Positions 28,723-40,301 of a stretch of 64,000 nt of DNA are shown here, piece after piece. Each line of letters begins with the position of its first letter. Position 1 is the first letter of the stretch. Source of the stretch: Clostridia bacterium (GTDB lineage Bacteria > Bacillota > Clostridia > Oscillospirales > Acutalibacteraceae). Below the pieces are notes generated by a model, which searched no databases, was not told the DNA's origin, and saw nothing but the letters and a program-made list of their open reading frames with translations. Where the stretch lies: the NCBI GenBank assembly GCA_017399405.1, contig JAFQCT010000004.1, positions 110,968 to 174,967 on the forward strand, read 5' to 3'. Made by a program: the position numbers and the translations under genes.

Positions 28723-31700
28723 ATGGTAAATGTCAAACCGGTAAAACTTGGCAGAAATACCCGTATGAGTTTCTCAAAAATCAATGAAGTTATGCAAATG
28801 CCTAACCTTATTGAAGTACAGAAGAACTCTTACAAGTGGTTCCTTGAAACAGGACTTAAAGAGGTGTTCCGTGATATTGATGCTATCACAGATTTCACAG
28901 GTAACCTCGAATTGACTTTTGTAGATTATCGTATGAACGATAAGCCAAAGTACACAGTCAAAGAATGCAAAGAAAGAGATGCAACTTATGCAGCACCTCT
29001 TAGGGTAACAGCGCGTCTTTTCAACAAGGAAACAGGCGAGGTTAAAGAAAACGAAGTTTATATGGGCGACTTCCCGCTTATGACAGATAGCGGTACATTC
29101 GTAATTAACGGTGCAGAGCGTGTTATTATTTCACAGCTCGTTCGTTCACCAAGTGCATATTACGGAATGACTCATGACAAAACTGGTAAGGAACTTTACA
29201 CAACAACTGTAATTCCTAACCGTGGTGCTTGGCTTGAGTATGAAACTGACCAGAATGACCTTTTCTATGTAAGAATAGATAAGAACAGAAAAATTTATAT
29301 CACTACATTTATCCGTGCATTAGGTCTTAGCTCTAATGCAGAGATTATGGATTTCTTTGGTTATGACGACAGAATCGTTGCAACTCTTGAAAAGGACACA
29401 ACTGTTAATACAGAACAGGCTCTTATCGAGGTTTATAAGAAACTCCGTCCGGGTGAGCCACCTGCACTTGAAACTGCACAGTCTCATCTTAACGGTCTCT
29501 TCTTTGATGCTCATCGTTATGACTTATCTCGTGTTGGTAGATATAAATACAATAAGAAACTCGGTATTGCAGACCGTGTGGCAGGCTTTGCAGTTGCAGC
29601 TCCTGTTGTAAGTAACCTTACAGGTGAAATCATGGCTGAACCGGGCGATGTAATCAGCGAAGAACTTGCTTACAGAATGGAGCAAGAGGGTGTTGACACT
29701 GTTGTTCTCGATATTGAGGGCAAAGAAGTTAAAGTATTCTCTAACGGTATGGTTGACATTGCTGAATATGTTCCTATGTTTACAGAAGAAGAACTTGAAG
29801 AAATCGGTATCAATGAAAAAGTACGCTTCACAGTTCTTATGGAAGTTCTTGATAAATGTGGCGATGATAAAGATGCTCTTCTTGAAGAAATGGCTCTTCG
29901 TGCAGATGACCTTATTCCAAAGCACATTATCAAAGAAGATATTTTCGCTTCAATCAACTACCTTAACGGTTTAGCATCAGGCGTTGGTGTAACAGACGAC
30001 ATCGACCACCTTGGTAACCGTCGTATCCGTTCAGTTGGTGAACTTCTTCAGAACCAGTTCAGAATTGGTTTTGCAAGAATGGAAAGAGTTGTTAAAGAAA
30101 GAATGACTCTTCAAAGTCAGGAACCTGACAAGGTAACTCCTGCTGCTCTTATCAACATCAGACCTGTTATGGCTGCTATTAAAGAGTTCTTTGGTTCATC
30201 ACCACTTTCACAGTTTATGGACCAGACAAACCCACTTGCAGAACTTACACATAAGAGAAGACTTTCAGCACTTGGTCCTGGCGGTCTTTCTCGTGACCGT
30301 GCAGGTTTCGAAGTTCGAGATGTTCACTACTCACACTATGGTAGAATGTGTCCTATCGAAACTCCTGAAGGTCCTAACATCGGTCTTATCTCATACCTTG
30401 CAACTTTCTCAAGAATTAACAAGTACGGTTTTATCGAAGCTCCTTTCAGAAGAATCGATAAGAAAACAGGTACAGTTCTTTCAGAAGTTGAATATATGAC
30501 AGCCGATGTTGAAGATAACTATATCGTAGCTCAGGCTAACGAACCACTTGACGAAAACGGTAAGTTCATCAATGCAAAACTCACTGCTCGTCACAGAGAT
30601 AACTTCCTTGAAGTTCCAACAACAGAAGCAGATTATATGGATGTTTCTCCAAAAATGGTTGTTTCTGTTGCTACTGCAATGATTCCTTTCCTTGAAAACG
30701 ACGACGCTAACCGTGCTTTGATGGGTTCTAACATGCAGCGTCAGGCTGTTCCACTTCTCAAAACAGAGTCTCCAATCGTTGGTACAGGTATGGAATACAA
30801 GGCTGCTGTTGACTCAGGTACAGTAGTTCTTGCAAAGCGTGCAGGTACAGTTACTCAGATGGACGCTAAAACTATCGCAATCACAACCAACGATGGCGAA
30901 GTTGATACTTATGAACTTGTTAAGTTTATGCGTTCAAACCAGGGTACATGTATTAACCAGAGACCAATCGTTGAACTTGGTCAGCAGATTGAAGCAGGCG
31001 AAGTTATTGCAGACGGTCCTGCAACTTCAAACGGTGAAATCTCACTTGGTAAGAATGCTCTTATCGGCTTTATGACTTGGGAAGGTTATAACTACGAAGA
31101 CGCTGTTCTTATCAATGAAAAACTTGTTCGCGATGATGTTTATACTTCAGTCCATATTGAAGAATATGAAATCGAGGCAAGAGATACAAAACTCGGACCT
31201 GAAGACATTACAAGAGATATTCCTAATGTTGGTGAAGATGCTCTTAAAGACCTTGACGAAAACGGTATTATCCGTGTAGGTGCTGAGGTTCATTCAGGTG
31301 ATATTCTTGTTGGTAAAGTTACTCCTAAGGGTGAAACTGATGTTGCTACTGCTGAAGAGAAGATTCTTCGTGCAATCTTTGGCGAAAAAGCTAAAGAAGT
31401 TCGTGATACTTCACTTCGCGTTCCTCACGGTGAATACGGTATCGTTGTTGATGTTGAAGTGTTCACAAGAGAAAATAGTGACGAATTAAGCCCAGGTGTT
31501 AATAAGATTGTTCGTTGCTATATTGCACAGAAGAGAAAACTCTCAGTTGGTGACAAAATGGCTGGTCGTCACGGTAATAAGGGTGTTGTATCCCGTATTC
31601 TCCCACAAGAAGATATGCCATTCCTTGATGACGGTACTCCACTTGATATCGTTCTTAACCCATTGGGCGTTCCTTCTCGTATGAACATCGGTCAGGTTCT

Positions 31701-32466
31701 TGAAGTTCATTTAGGCTTCGCTTACAGAAAACTTGGCCAGAAGATTGCAACTCCTGTTTTTGACGGTGCTCACGAAGAAGATATCCGTGAAGCTCTCAAA
31801 GAAGCAGGCTACCGTGAAGACGGTAAATCAATTCTTACTGACGGTAGAACAGGTCAGAAGTTTGATAACCCAGTTACTGTTGGTGTTATGTACTACCTTA
31901 AACTTCTCCACTTGGTTGACGACAAAATCCACGCTCGTTCAATCGGCCCATACGCTCTCGTTACTCAGCAGCCACTTGGTGGTAAAGCTCAGTTCGGTGG
32001 TCAGCGTTTCGGTGAAATGGAAGTTTGGGCACTTGAAGCTTACGGTGCAGCATATACACTTCAGGAAATTCTTACAGTTAAGTCTGACGACCTTACAGGT
32101 AGAAGAAAGACTTATGAGGCTATTGTTAAAGGCCTTAATATTCCGAAACCCGGAATTCCAGAGTCATTCAAAGTTCTCATCAAAGAACTTCAGGCACTTG
32201 CTCTTGATGTTCATGTACTTGATGAAGACGGTGAAGAAATCGACATCAAGAACGGATTCGACAATGACGAGTTCGATTATGTTCCTGCTCCTGATACTGA
32301 AATCGAGTTTGAAGAAGTAAATGATGTAACTTATAATGACGGTTATGTTCTTGAAAATGAAGACGGAACAGGTATGGATGAAGATGATGATTCTGATTTC
32401 TACAAAGAGATGACATCATCATTTGACTTCGGCGATGATGACGATTTTGACGAAGAGAACTATTGA
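28723..32466 (+). CDS. rpoB: DNA-directed RNA polymerase subunit beta
   Basis: The 1247-residue subunit is normal for Clostridia. It has the rifampicin-pocket region ([20 protein letters not shown] then SALGPGGL) with wild-type Asp, His and Ser at the usual resistance positions. The later hallmarks [15 protein letters not shown] and [20 protein letters not shown] are also present. The C-terminus extends as an acidic Asp/Glu-rich tail of about 60 residues. It is read from its own strong promoter. The rplJ-rplL genes that often precede rpoB are not here. rpoC follows after 37 bases. Confidence 0.99.
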   Translation: MVNVKPVKLGRNTRMSFSKINEVMQMPNLIEVQKNSYKWFLETGLKEVFRDIDAITDFTGNLELTFVDYRMNDKPKYTVKECKERDATYAAPLRVTARLFNKETGEVKENEVYMGDFPLMTDSGTFVINGAERVIISQLVRSPSAYYGMTHDKTGKELYTTTVIPNRGAWLEYETDQNDLFYVRIDKNRKIYITTFIRALGLSSNAEIMDFFGYDDRIVATLEKDTTVNTEQALIEVYKKLRPGEPPALETAQSHLNGLFFDAHRYDLSRVGRYKYNKKLGIADRVAGFAVAAPVVSNLTGEIMAEPGDVISEELAYRMEQEGVDTVVLDIEGKEVKVFSNGMVDIAEYVPMFTEEELEEIGINEKVRFTVLMEVLDKCGDDKDALLEEMALRADDLIPKHIIKEDIFASINYLNGLASGVGVTDDIDHLGNRRIRSVGELLQNQFRIGFARMERVVKERMTLQSQEPDKVTPAALINIRPVMAAIKEFFGSSPLSQFMDQTNPLAELTHKRRLSALGPGGLSRDRAGFEVRDVHYSHYGRMCPIETPEGPNIGLISYLATFSRINKYGFIEAPFRRIDKKTGTVLSEVEYMTADVEDNYIVAQANEPLDENGKFINAKLTARHRDNFLEVPTTEADYMDVSPKMVVSVATAMIPFLENDDANRALMGSNMQRQAVPLLKTESPIVGTGMEYKAAVDSGTVVLAKRAGTVTQMDAKTIAITTNDGEVDTYELVKFMRSNQGTCINQRPIVELGQQIEAGEVIADGPATSNGEISLGKNALIGFMTWEGYNYEDAVLINEKLVRDDVYTSVHIEEYEIEARDTKLGPEDITRDIPNVGEDALKDLDENGIIRVGAEVHSGDILVGKVTPKGETDVATAEEKILRAIFGEKAKEVRDTSLRVPHGEYGIVVDVEVFTRENSDELSPGVNKIVRCYIAQKRKLSVGDKMAGRHGNKGVVSRILPQEDMPFLDDGTPLDIVLNPLGVPSRMNIGQVLEVHLGFAYRKLGQKIATPVFDGAHEEDIREALKEAGYREDGKSILTDGRTGQKFDNPVTVGVMYYLKLLHLVDDKIHARSIGPYALVTQQPLGGKAQFGGQRFGEMEVWALEAYGAAYTLQEILTVKSDDLTGRRKTYEAIVKGLNIPKPGIPESFKVLIKELQALALDVHVLDEDGEEIDIKNGFDNDEFDYVPAPDTEIEFEEVNDVTYNDGYVLENEDGTGMDEDDDSDFYKEMTSSFDFGDDDDFDEENY

Positions 32467-32503
32467 TTGACTTAACCTATAAAAGGAAGAAGGGCTGAAT
32501 TTA

Positions 32504-35500
32504 ATGGATAAAAAACCATTTGAAGCAATAAAAATCGGTCTTGCCTCTCCTGACCAGATTAGAGAATGGTCATACGGTGAGGTTAAAAAGCCCGAAACAA
32601 TAAATTACCGTACACTTAAACCGGAAAAAGACGGTTTGTACTGTGAAAGAATTTTCGGACCACAGAAAGACCTTGAATGTCATTGTGGTAAGTATAAGAA
32701 AATTCGTTATAAAGGTAAGATTTGTGAAAAATGTGGCGTAGAGGTTACTAAAAAAGAAGTGCGTCGTGAAAGAATGGGCCATATTGAACTTGTTGCTCCT
32801 GTTTCACACATCTGGTACTTCAAGGGTATTCCTTCAAGAATGGGTCTCATTCTTGATATTTCACCTCGTGACCTTGAAAAAGTACTTTACTTTGCAAAGT
32901 ACATTGTTATTGACCCAGGTGACACAGAACTTACAAAAAATCAGATACTCAGCGACAAAGAGTATCTTGATATGGTTGAAAAGTATGACGATGAGTTCAA
33001 AGCAGGTATGGGTGCTGAGGCTATCAAAGAACTTCTTAGTGAAGTTGATGTTGATGAGCTTTGCAAACAACTTCGTGAAGAACTTGACGGTGCTTCAGGC
33101 CAGAAAAAGACAAGACTTCTCAAAAGACTTGAAGTTGCAAAGGCATTCAAACAGTCAGGTAACCGTCCTGAATGGATGATTATGGATGTAATTCCTGTTA
33201 TTCCACCAGATATTCGTCCTATGGTACAGCTTGACGGTGGTCGTTTTGCAACATCTGACCTTAATGACCTTTACAGACGAGTTATTAACAGAAATAACCG
33301 TCTTAAGAGACTTCTTGAACTTAACGCTCCTGAAATTATCGTAAGAAATGAAAAGAGAATGCTTCAAGAAGCTGTTGACGCACTTATTGATAACGGTCGT
33401 CGCGGCAGACCTGTTACAGGTCCTAACAACAGAGCACTTAAATCTCTTTCAGATATGCTTAAAGGTAAACAGGGTCGTTTCCGTCAGAACCTCCTCGGTA
33501 AGCGTGTTGACTATTCAGGTCGTTCAGTTATCGTTGTTGGTCCTGAACTTAAACTTTACCAGTGTGGTCTTCCAAAAGAAATGGCACTTGAACTTTTCAA
33601 GCCATTCGTAATGAAGAACCTTGTTGAAAATGGACTTTCAAGCAATATGAAGTCTGCAAAGAAGATGGTAGAAAGAGCAAAGACAGAGGTTTGGGATGCA
33701 CTTGAAAAAGTAATCAAAGACCATCCTGTTATGCTTAACCGTGCTCCTACACTTCACAGACTTGGTATTCAGGCATTCGAGCCTGTTCTTGTTGAAGGTC
33801 GTGCAATCAAGCTTCACCCACTCGTTTGTACAGCGTTCAACGCTGACTTCGACGGTGACCAGATGGCTGTTCATGTACCACTTTCAGCAGAAGCTCAGGC
33901 AGAAGCAAGACTTCTTATGCTTGCTGCTAACAACCTTCTTAAACCATCAGACGGTAAACCGGTTGCAGTTCCTACACAGGATATGATTCTTGGTTCTTAC
34001 TATCTTACAATGGTTAAAGATGGCGAACCTGGTGAGGGTAAAGTATTCCGTGATGTTGATGAAGCAACAATGGCTTATGATGAAGGCGACATTACACTTC
34101 ACGCAAAAATCAAAATCCGTATGACTAAAGAAGTCAACGGTGAAATGGTTACAAAACTCGTACCTACAACTCTTGGTCGTGTAATTTTCAACAATCCAAT
34201 TCCTCAGGATTTAGGTTTTGTTGACAGAACTGACCCAGAAAACGCATTCAAACTTGAGGTTGATTTCCTTGTTAAAAAGGGTGGCCTTGGTAAAATCATT
34301 GATAAATGTATTAAAGTTCACGGCGTAACAATTGCTGCTGAAATGCTTGATAAGATTAAGGCACAGGGCTTTAAGTATTCAACACGCAGTGGTATCACAG
34401 TTGCTGTTTGTGATGCTAAAATCCCTGAAAGCAAGAAAGACCTTCTCGCATCTGCAGAAGAGCAGGTTGATGTTATCAACAGCTACTACAATATGGGTCT
34501 TTATAGTGCTGATGAGCGTTCAAGAGCAGTTATCAAGGTATGGGAAGAAACAACAAATGCTGTTTCTTCAGGTATTCTTGAAAGCCTCGGCGAGTACAAC
34601 CCAATTTATATGATGGTTGACTCAGGTGCCCGTGGTTCTAAGGCTCAGCTTCGTCAGCTTGCTGGTATGCGTGGTCTTATTGCCAATACAGCAGGTAAAA
34701 CAATTGAAGTTCCAATTCGTGCTAACTACCGTGAAGGTCTTAATGTTCTCGAATACTTCATTTCTTCTCGTGGTGCTCGTAAAGGTCTTGCCGATACAGC
34801 TCTTCGTACTGCTGACTCTGGTTATCTTACCCGTCGTCTTGTCGATGTTTCACAAGATGTTATTATCCGTGAAGAAGATTGTCATTGTCACGAAGGCCTT
34901 GAGGTTTACGATATTACTGAAGGCAAAGAAATGATTGAAACACTCAGCGAGCGTCTTACAGGTCGTTACCTTCTTGAAGATTTCTATGATGAAGACGGTA
35001 ATCTTGTTGCATCAAAGGATGAAATGATTACAGAAGAAAAGGCTAAAGTTGTTGCTGATATGGTTAATGCAAGAGAAAATCCTGCAGACCGTCGTATTAA
35101 GATTCGTTCACTTCTTACTTGTGATTCAGAACACGGTGTATGTATCAAGTGCTATGGTGCTAACCTTGCAACAGGCGACCCTGTTACAGTTGGTGAAGCA
35201 GTTGGTATTATCGCTGCTCAGTCAATCGGTGAACCTGGTACTCAGCTTACAATGAGAACTTTCCATACCGGTGGTGTTGCTTCAAGCCAAGATATTACAC
35301 AGGGTCTTCCTCGTGTTGAAGAATTGTTTGAAGCAAGAAAACCAAAGACTCTTGCAATTCTTGCAGAAATCGATGGTATCCTTTCATTCCGTGAAATCAA
35401 GGGTAATGAGCATATCGTTATTACTGACCACGAAAACGGTGATGAAAGAGCTTATATGATTCCTTATGGTTTCCATAAGACATTCAACTCAGAAACTGAT

Positions 35501-36082
35501 GAAAACGGTAACCCAATCTTTGTTAAGAAGGGTACAGCACTTACAGATGGTGCACCAAATCCAAACGATATTCTTGCAATCAACGGTGTTGACGCTGTTC
35601 ACGACTACCTTATCAAGGAAGTTCAGAGAACATATCGTATGCAGGGTGTTGATATCAACGATAAGCATATCGAAGTTATTGTTCGTCAGATGATGAGAAA
35701 ACTCCGAGTTGAAGATGAGGGTACAACAGACCTTCTTCCGGGTGCTACAACAGATAAGCGTGAATTTAACGCTGAAAATGAAAAAGCACGCCTTAGAGCA
35801 GAAGAAACAGGCGAAACTTTCATTCCTGCAACTTGTGCTCCTGTGCTTCTCGGTATTACAAAAGCATCTCTTGCAACTGACTCATTCTTGTCAGCAGCGT
35901 CATTCCAGGAAACAACAAGAGTTCTTACTGATGCAGCTATCAAGGGTAAGGTTGACCCACTTATGGGACTTAAAGAGAATGTTATTATCGGTAAACTTCT
36001 TCCATCTGGTACAGGTATGAAGTGCTACTCAGAAGTTGAACTCCAAAAGTCAATTGCTGATTTAGTTTCTACCGAAGCATAA
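32504..36082 (+). CDS. rpoC: DNA-directed RNA polymerase subunit beta'
   Basis: The 1192-residue subunit has the N-terminal zinc ribbon ([20 protein letters not shown]), the bridge and active-site motif [12 protein letters not shown] with the three magnesium-binding Asp residues, and the second zinc site (CHCHEG, then [13 protein letters not shown]). It is the second gene of the rpoBC operon, started after AGGAAGAAGGG, and is followed by a good terminator, so the operon ends here rather than reading into the str operon. Confidence 0.99.
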   Translation: MDKKPFEAIKIGLASPDQIREWSYGEVKKPETINYRTLKPEKDGLYCERIFGPQKDLECHCGKYKKIRYKGKICEKCGVEVTKKEVRRERMGHIELVAPVSHIWYFKGIPSRMGLILDISPRDLEKVLYFAKYIVIDPGDTELTKNQILSDKEYLDMVEKYDDEFKAGMGAEAIKELLSEVDVDELCKQLREELDGASGQKKTRLLKRLEVAKAFKQSGNRPEWMIMDVIPVIPPDIRPMVQLDGGRFATSDLNDLYRRVINRNNRLKRLLELNAPEIIVRNEKRMLQEAVDALIDNGRRGRPVTGPNNRALKSLSDMLKGKQGRFRQNLLGKRVDYSGRSVIVVGPELKLYQCGLPKEMALELFKPFVMKNLVENGLSSNMKSAKKMVERAKTEVWDALEKVIKDHPVMLNRAPTLHRLGIQAFEPVLVEGRAIKLHPLVCTAFNADFDGDQMAVHVPLSAEAQAEARLLMLAANNLLKPSDGKPVAVPTQDMILGSYYLTMVKDGEPGEGKVFRDVDEATMAYDEGDITLHAKIKIRMTKEVNGEMVTKLVPTTLGRVIFNNPIPQDLGFVDRTDPENAFKLEVDFLVKKGGLGKIIDKCIKVHGVTIAAEMLDKIKAQGFKYSTRSGITVAVCDAKIPESKKDLLASAEEQVDVINSYYNMGLYSADERSRAVIKVWEETTNAVSSGILESLGEYNPIYMMVDSGARGSKAQLRQLAGMRGLIANTAGKTIEVPIRANYREGLNVLEYFISSRGARKGLADTALRTADSGYLTRRLVDVSQDVIIREEDCHCHEGLEVYDITEGKEMIETLSERLTGRYLLEDFYDEDGNLVASKDEMITEEKAKVVADMVNARENPADRRIKIRSLLTCDSEHGVCIKCYGANLATGDPVTVGEAVGIIAAQSIGEPGTQLTMRTFHTGGVASSQDITQGLPRVEELFEARKPKTLAILAEIDGILSFREIKGNEHIVITDHENGDERAYMIPYGFHKTFNSETDENGNPIFVKKGTALTDGAPNPNDILAINGVDAVHDYLIKEVQRTYRMQGVDINDKHIEVIVRQMMRKLRVEDEGTTDLLPGATTDKREFNAENEKARLRAEETGETFIPATCAPVLLGITKASLATDSFLSAASFQETTRVLTDAAIKGKVDPLMGLKENVIIGKLLPSGTGMKCYSEVELQKSIADLVSTEA

Positions 36083-36097
36083 TTAAATAAAAATTTT

Positions 36098-36129
36098 GAG
36101 GACTGATTTATCAGTCCTCTTATTTTTTT
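36098..36129 (+). terminator. Intrinsic terminator after rpoC
   Basis: A 9-bp stem (GAGGACTGA with TCAGTCCTC) with a 4-base loop is followed by TTATTTTTTTA. Confidence 0.9.
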
Positions 36130-36225
36130 ATTCTAAAGACATATAATATGATATACCCCATTATCGTACTAATTGCGTTACCCCAAATAAGTACTATGAT
36201 AAAATTGCTTTTGAGGTGATATGCT

Positions 36226-36450
36226 ATATATCTATATCCAAGATTAAAAGATTTACGAGAAGATAGAGAACTAAATCAAACCGATGTGGGTAAATTATTG
36301 GGGACATCTCAAAAACAATATAGTCGTTGGGAAACAGGTGAAACAGAAATACCGTTTCATCATTTAATAACTTTAGCAAAACTATATAATGTGTCTTTAG
36401 ATTATATTGCAGGAATCACAAATAATCCGTATGAATTGCCTAAAAAATAA
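36226..36450 (+). CDS. Small XRE/Cro-type HTH regulator with no canonical start codon
   Basis: The frame encodes a complete small XRE DNA-binding protein: PRLKDLREDRELNQTDVGKL, then LLGTSQKQYSRWETGETEIP, then LAKLYNVSLDYIAGITNN. The expected methionine just before YLYPRL reads ATA at 36226, and an in-frame stop precedes it. The only nearby ATG (36221, after GAGGTGAT) is in another frame and stops after 8 codons. Either translation starts at ATA, or a one- or two-base slip in the TA-rich run has broken the gene. It has its own terminator. It could regulate the LicD/IspD cassette downstream, but this is positional inference only. Confidence 0.6.
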   Translation: MYLYPRLKDLREDRELNQTDVGKLLGTSQKQYSRWETGETEIPFHHLITLAKLYNVSLDYIAGITNNPYELPKK

Positions 36451-36459
36451 TTTGCTCAT

Positions 36460-36488
36460 GGTGAGAATTTTCTCACCGTTTTTTTTGT
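36460..36488 (+). terminator. Intrinsic terminator after the XRE gene
   Basis: A 7-bp stem (GGTGAGA with TCTCACC) with a 4-base loop is followed by GTTTTTTTTG. It separates the XRE gene from the LicD gene, whose start lies 13 bases beyond. Confidence 0.85.
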
Positions 36489-36500
36489 GGGGGTGATAGC

Positions 36501-37289
36501 TTGGAATACACATTAAGAGAATTTCAGTTGTGTGAATTGGAAATGCTTAAAGAGGTATCCAAACGGTTACAAGCTGAAAATATAACATTTTATATTATAG
36601 GGGGCAGCAGTATTGGTGCATTGCGTCATCAAGGTTTTATACCTTGGGATGATGATATTGATATTGCAATAATGCGTCGGGATTTTGACAAGGCTGAAAA
36701 AACACTTGCAGATTTAGGCGATAAAATGTTTTATGATGCTGTTGAAAGTCATAAAATACCTGATGCACCATTGGGCCATGTATATATGTTAGATGGTGAT
36801 TCAATTGAAAATGCCCCACGAATTGATGTTTTTGCCATTGATAACATACCTGATAATTCATTAAGTGAAAAAATCCAGAAACTTTGTGCTTTGATATATC
36901 ATGTTTGTGTATTAAGACGACCTGCAGAAAATAGGGGTAAAATCAAAAAGATTTTTACATATATTGTTTGCAAGTTTTTTCCTAAATTTTTATTGGATTT
37001 TCTTCAAAAATTATCATATAAAATTGTTACAAAATGGAAAGATGACAATACAAAATATGTCTCTAACATTTATGGCGTAAGCGGTGACAATGAAAAAGTA
37101 CCGTCAGATTATTTCGGTAAAGCAAGATATGTGCCTTTTGAAGATGTTATTGTGCCAATTCCTGAAAAAGCTGAGGAATATAACACTCATATTTACGGAA
37201 ACTTTATGGAATTTCCACCTGAAGAAAAGCGTGTACCATCACACTTTAGATTCAGTAAAGAAAAATGTGGAGGATTAGTAAATGAATAA
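36501..37289 (+). CDS. LicD-family phosphotransferase
   Basis: The 262-residue protein belongs to the LicD/fukutin-like nucleotidyltransferase-fold family, which transfers phosphocholine or polyol phosphates from CDP-activated donors to sugars. The signatures are IIGGSSIGALRHQGF and then IPWDDDIDIA with the metal-binding D50-D51-D52 and D54. There is no membrane segment. The start is a TTG at 36501, set by GGGGGTGA. It overlaps the next gene by 8 bases, so the cassette is translated together. The IspD-like enzyme downstream suggests a CDP-polyol donor, by analogy with fukutin and FKRP, rather than CDP-choline; no choline kinase or LicC homologue is present. Confidence 0.87.
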   Translation: MEYTLREFQLCELEMLKEVSKRLQAENITFYIIGGSSIGALRHQGFIPWDDDIDIAIMRRDFDKAEKTLADLGDKMFYDAVESHKIPDAPLGHVYMLDGDSIENAPRIDVFAIDNIPDNSLSEKIQKLCALIYHVCVLRRPAENRGKIKKIFTYIVCKFFPKFLLDFLQKLSYKIVTKWKDDNTKYVSNIYGVSGDNEKVPSDYFGKARYVPFEDVIVPIPEKAEEYNTHIYGNFMEFPPEEKRVPSHFRFSKEKCGGLVNE

Positions 37290-39252
37290 ACTTATTCTTG
37301 AAGATGAATTATCTGAAATAGTTGGTTTTTATAAAAAACTCACAGGTAAATATATGCATCCGCCAAAGTTTGTTGGTATCAGCAAAAAAGGTAGATTCCT
37401 TTATGAAAACGCTATTGTTGTAAGTGATGCAAATCCATTGGGCAATCTTATGCTTCCTGCTATGGAGGGTATAAAGAAAAAAGGATTTTTTGCCTCAGTA
37501 AAAGGTTATTCTGTTTATGACGGAATTGAAAAATTTGCTGATTTGGAATACGATGATTGTGAACTCAATCATATTGAAAGCATTGATACTGCACCTGTAG
37601 TAAATAAGTGTGCTTTTATGCTCTGTATTGACTGTGCTAAACTTGAAAGTCGAGATGCTTGGTTTGACGCAATCAGAATGACTGCTGAATACGCGTCAAA
37701 GGGTAAAGATAATAAATGTACGGTTATGCTTATTCTTCCCGAATATCCACCAATTCCTGACGCTGAAATCACAAGTCTGTCAGAACGCGAATTTGGATAT
37801 TATATGGAGAAATATATTGAAAATCCTACCGAGTCACAGAAATACTTTGTAGAACTTGAAGCATTGTGCCGAAAAATTGTAAATGATGGTTACGAAAACA
37901 TCAATGTTATTCGTGTTGATAATCTTTTTGGACCTGATTCAAACCAAATTCGCACATTTGACCTTGAAAAATGCATTAAAGATGCGTTTGAAAACGGTGT
38001 TATGAAAATAACAACAGCAGATTATGAAAATAGTATTTCTTGTTCTTATATAAGAGATGTTGTAAAATTCGCAATCCAGACAGTTTATTGTGGCCGTAAA
38101 GGACAGATTTATAATTTCTGTTCACACATTACATCTATTGCAAATATTAAAAACACAATAAGAAATGAATTCAAGGAGCAACTTTCACTTTCTGTTGAAT
38201 CAGATGCAGTTGAGAGAAAAAATTGTCGTTGCCTTAATACACTTAAATTTTTCCAAGCAGGTTGGAAAAAAGCAAAGCACCTTTCTTTAAGCAGTTCTTT
38301 ATACAGAACAGTTTGTGATATAACGGGTGAAAAAGACAACAACAAAAAGAATGTTTCAATATATTCAGGTAAACTTACTCGCATAAAAGACCTTGAACTT
38401 ATGATGCTTAAGGATATTGACGATATTTGTGAAGCAAATGATATAAAATATTTCCTTTGCGGTGGAACAATGCTTGGTGCAGTACGATATGGACATAGTA
38501 TCCCGTGGGATGACGACCTTGATATAGGTATGCTTCGTAAAGATTTCGATAAATTCCGTAAAGTAGCACTTGAACAGAGTAAAGATATTTATAATTATTC
38601 AAGTCATTGGAATAAAAGCGGAAGTCACTATATCGTTGATAAAATCCGTCTTAACGGTACATACTTTTCAACAAGATATTCTTCTGTTCACGAATATCCT
38701 GACGGATTATTTATTGATGTTCTTGTTTATGACCAGACAAGCAATAATAAGCTTATAGGTAAGCTTCATAGCTATACTGTTCATATGCTTTCAAAGATTA
38801 TTGAAATTAGGTGGTACAACCGCCCAAGAAGAAATCCTAATTTCAGAAAAGAAATGGTGCTTTTGCCATTTATCCGCATTATTCCGCTTAACGCTTGGCA
38901 TAAAATTTACGAATTTGTACTTACACTATACAAAAATAAGAAAAATGCCAAATATGTAATTGATAGTACAGGAAAACTTCAGAAAAAAGGACCGTTCTCA
39001 ATTGAAGGTCTTGAAGATGTTCAGCGTGTTGATTTTGACGGTGGTTTCAAAGCACCTATTCCGGAGGATTATACAAATTATCTTACATTTGACTATGGTC
39101 CCGGTTATCTTCCTGAACCACCACTCACTAAACGAGCAGCTCCTCATAACTTTGCCCGCATAGACTTAGGTGAATACATTTTTGAAACAAGAACAACTCC
39201 TGAATACAGAGAAGTTAATGTACGCGGTGAATTATTTGAAAAAGAGGTATAA
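37282..39252 (+). CDS. Fusion: SDR epimerase/dehydratase-like domain plus LicD domain
   Basis: The 656-residue protein has two parts. Residues 1 to about 330 resemble an extended SDR sugar-nucleotide epimerase (INVIRVDNLFGPDSNQIRTF, CSYIRDVVKFAIQTVYCGRK, GQIYNFCS). They lack a clear GxxGxxG nucleotide loop at the N-terminus and a clear YxxxK pair, so the domain may bind but not oxidise. Residues from about 365 form a LicD domain (FLCGGTMLGAVRYGHS, then IPWDDDLDIG with D410-D412). The gene overlaps the upstream LicD gene and precedes the dehydrogenase by 4 bases. Fusion implies that modification and phosphotransfer act on one substrate or complex. The function is inferred. Confidence 0.82.
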   Translation: MNKLILEDELSEIVGFYKKLTGKYMHPPKFVGISKKGRFLYENAIVVSDANPLGNLMLPAMEGIKKKGFFASVKGYSVYDGIEKFADLEYDDCELNHIESIDTAPVVNKCAFMLCIDCAKLESRDAWFDAIRMTAEYASKGKDNKCTVMLILPEYPPIPDAEITSLSEREFGYYMEKYIENPTESQKYFVELEALCRKIVNDGYENINVIRVDNLFGPDSNQIRTFDLEKCIKDAFENGVMKITTADYENSISCSYIRDVVKFAIQTVYCGRKGQIYNFCSHITSIANIKNTIRNEFKEQLSLSVESDAVERKNCRCLNTLKFFQAGWKKAKHLSLSSSLYRTVCDITGEKDNNKKNVSIYSGKLTRIKDLELMMLKDIDDICEANDIKYFLCGGTMLGAVRYGHSIPWDDDLDIGMLRKDFDKFRKVALEQSKDIYNYSSHWNKSGSHYIVDKIRLNGTYFSTRYSSVHEYPDGLFIDVLVYDQTSNNKLIGKLHSYTVHMLSKIIEIRWYNRPRRNPNFRKEMVLLPFIRIIPLNAWHKIYEFVLTLYKNKKNAKYVIDSTGKLQKKGPFSIEGLEDVQRVDFDGGFKAPIPEDYTNYLTFDYGPGYLPEPPLTKRAAPHNFARIDLGEYIFETRTTPEYREVNVRGELFEKEV

Positions 39253-39256
39253 TATT

Positions 39257-40285
39257 ATGAAATATCGTGCTTTGGTTACTGCTGAAATGATAAATCCAAT
39301 GCTTGAGAAATTCAAAGACAAAATAGACTTTGAATTTGATGGCTATTGTATTGACCACGAAGTTATGCCTCACAATGAGCTTATTGAAAGAATTGCTGAT
39401 TATGATATTCTTGTCTGTGAATATGATACAATTGACAGAGCAGTTTTCGATAATGCAAAGAATCTTAAAATCATTATCTGTTGTCGTGGTGGTGTTAAAT
39501 CGGTTGTTGACATTGAAGCAGCAATGGAAAAAGGTATTATAATATGCAATAATGGCGGTAGAAATGCTAATGCAGTTTCAGATTTAACAATGGGTTATAT
39601 TCTTGATTTGACAAGAAATATTACACTTACAAATAATCTTATTTTTAACCGTGTTATAACAAGCGACATTAATACTTTGCCTGAAGAATATCGTGATACT
39701 GTGTGGGGACTTGACAACAATTCACCATTTATTCGATTCAGAGGTAAAAGCGTCAATTATATGACATTGGGACTTGTGGGTTGTGGTTGTGCAGGTCGCC
39801 TTGTTGCTGAAAAAGCAAAGGCTTTTGGTATGAAAGTAATTGCGTATGACCCATATATTGACCCTGCAAAAGTGCCTGATTTTGTTGAACTTGTAGATTT
39901 TGACACATTCCTTAATAGTGCTGATATTGTAAGCCTTCATTGTATTGTTTCACCTCAAACAAAGAAAATGTTCAATAAAGAAACTTTTGCAAAAATGAAA
40001 AAGGGCTCATATTTCATCAATACTGCTCGTGGTGAACTTGTTGTTGAAGAAGATTTGATTGATGCTCTTAATTCTCACCATCTTGCAGGTGCGGCAATTG
40101 ATGTTACAGTTGAAGAACCAATTGCTTCTGATTGTCCGTTGCTCACAGCAGAGAATCTAATCATTACACCTCATATTGCAGGTTCAGCTTACGATGTTCA
40201 GGTTTGTGGCACACAAATGGTTTGTGACACTCTTGAAGATTGGTTAGAAAATAAAAAACCAAGAAATTGTGTTGTATATAAATAG
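39257..40285 (+). CDS. D-isomer-specific 2-hydroxyacid dehydrogenase family protein
   Basis: The 342-residue NAD(P)-dependent enzyme has the nucleotide loop GLVGCGCAGRLVAEKAKAFG and the catalytic set Arg (INTARGELV), Glu (DVTVEEP) and His (TPHIAGSAYD), all in normal positions. The frame is open upstream, but GAGGTATAATATT places the start at the ATG at 39257, 4 bases after the fusion gene. In this cassette it takes the place that a polyol dehydrogenase (TarJ type) holds in ribitol-phosphate clusters, so it may make the compound activated by the IspD-like enzyme. It could also act on a phosphoglycerate-like acid. The substrate is unknown. Confidence 0.87.
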   Translation: MKYRALVTAEMINPMLEKFKDKIDFEFDGYCIDHEVMPHNELIERIADYDILVCEYDTIDRAVFDNAKNLKIIICCRGGVKSVVDIEAAMEKGIIICNNGGRNANAVSDLTMGYILDLTRNITLTNNLIFNRVITSDINTLPEEYRDTVWGLDNNSPFIRFRGKSVNYMTLGLVGCGCAGRLVAEKAKAFGMKVIAYDPYIDPAKVPDFVELVDFDTFLNSADIVSLHCIVSPQTKKMFNKETFAKMKKGSYFINTARGELVVEEDLIDALNSHHLAGAAIDVTVEEPIASDCPLLTAENLIITPHIAGSAYDVQVCGTQMVCDTLEDWLENKKPRNCVVYK

Positions 40286-40301
40286 GGTAGGGGTAAAGGA
40301 T

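Noticed and set aside
29524-29957. Antisense open frames within rpoB
   Set aside because: They are shadows of the rpoB codons with no ribosome binding sites and no family resemblance.
30181-30330. Rifampicin-resistance change in rpoB, and streptomycin-resistance change in rpsL (41132-41554)
   Set aside because: The usual resistance positions have wild-type residues.
36221-36247. ATG at 36221 as start of the XRE gene
   Set aside because: It is out of frame with the HTH sequence and ends after 8 codons.
36501-37289. LicD as a choline-phosphate transferase
   Set aside because: No licA, licB or licC homologue is near; the only cytidylyltransferase is of IspD type.
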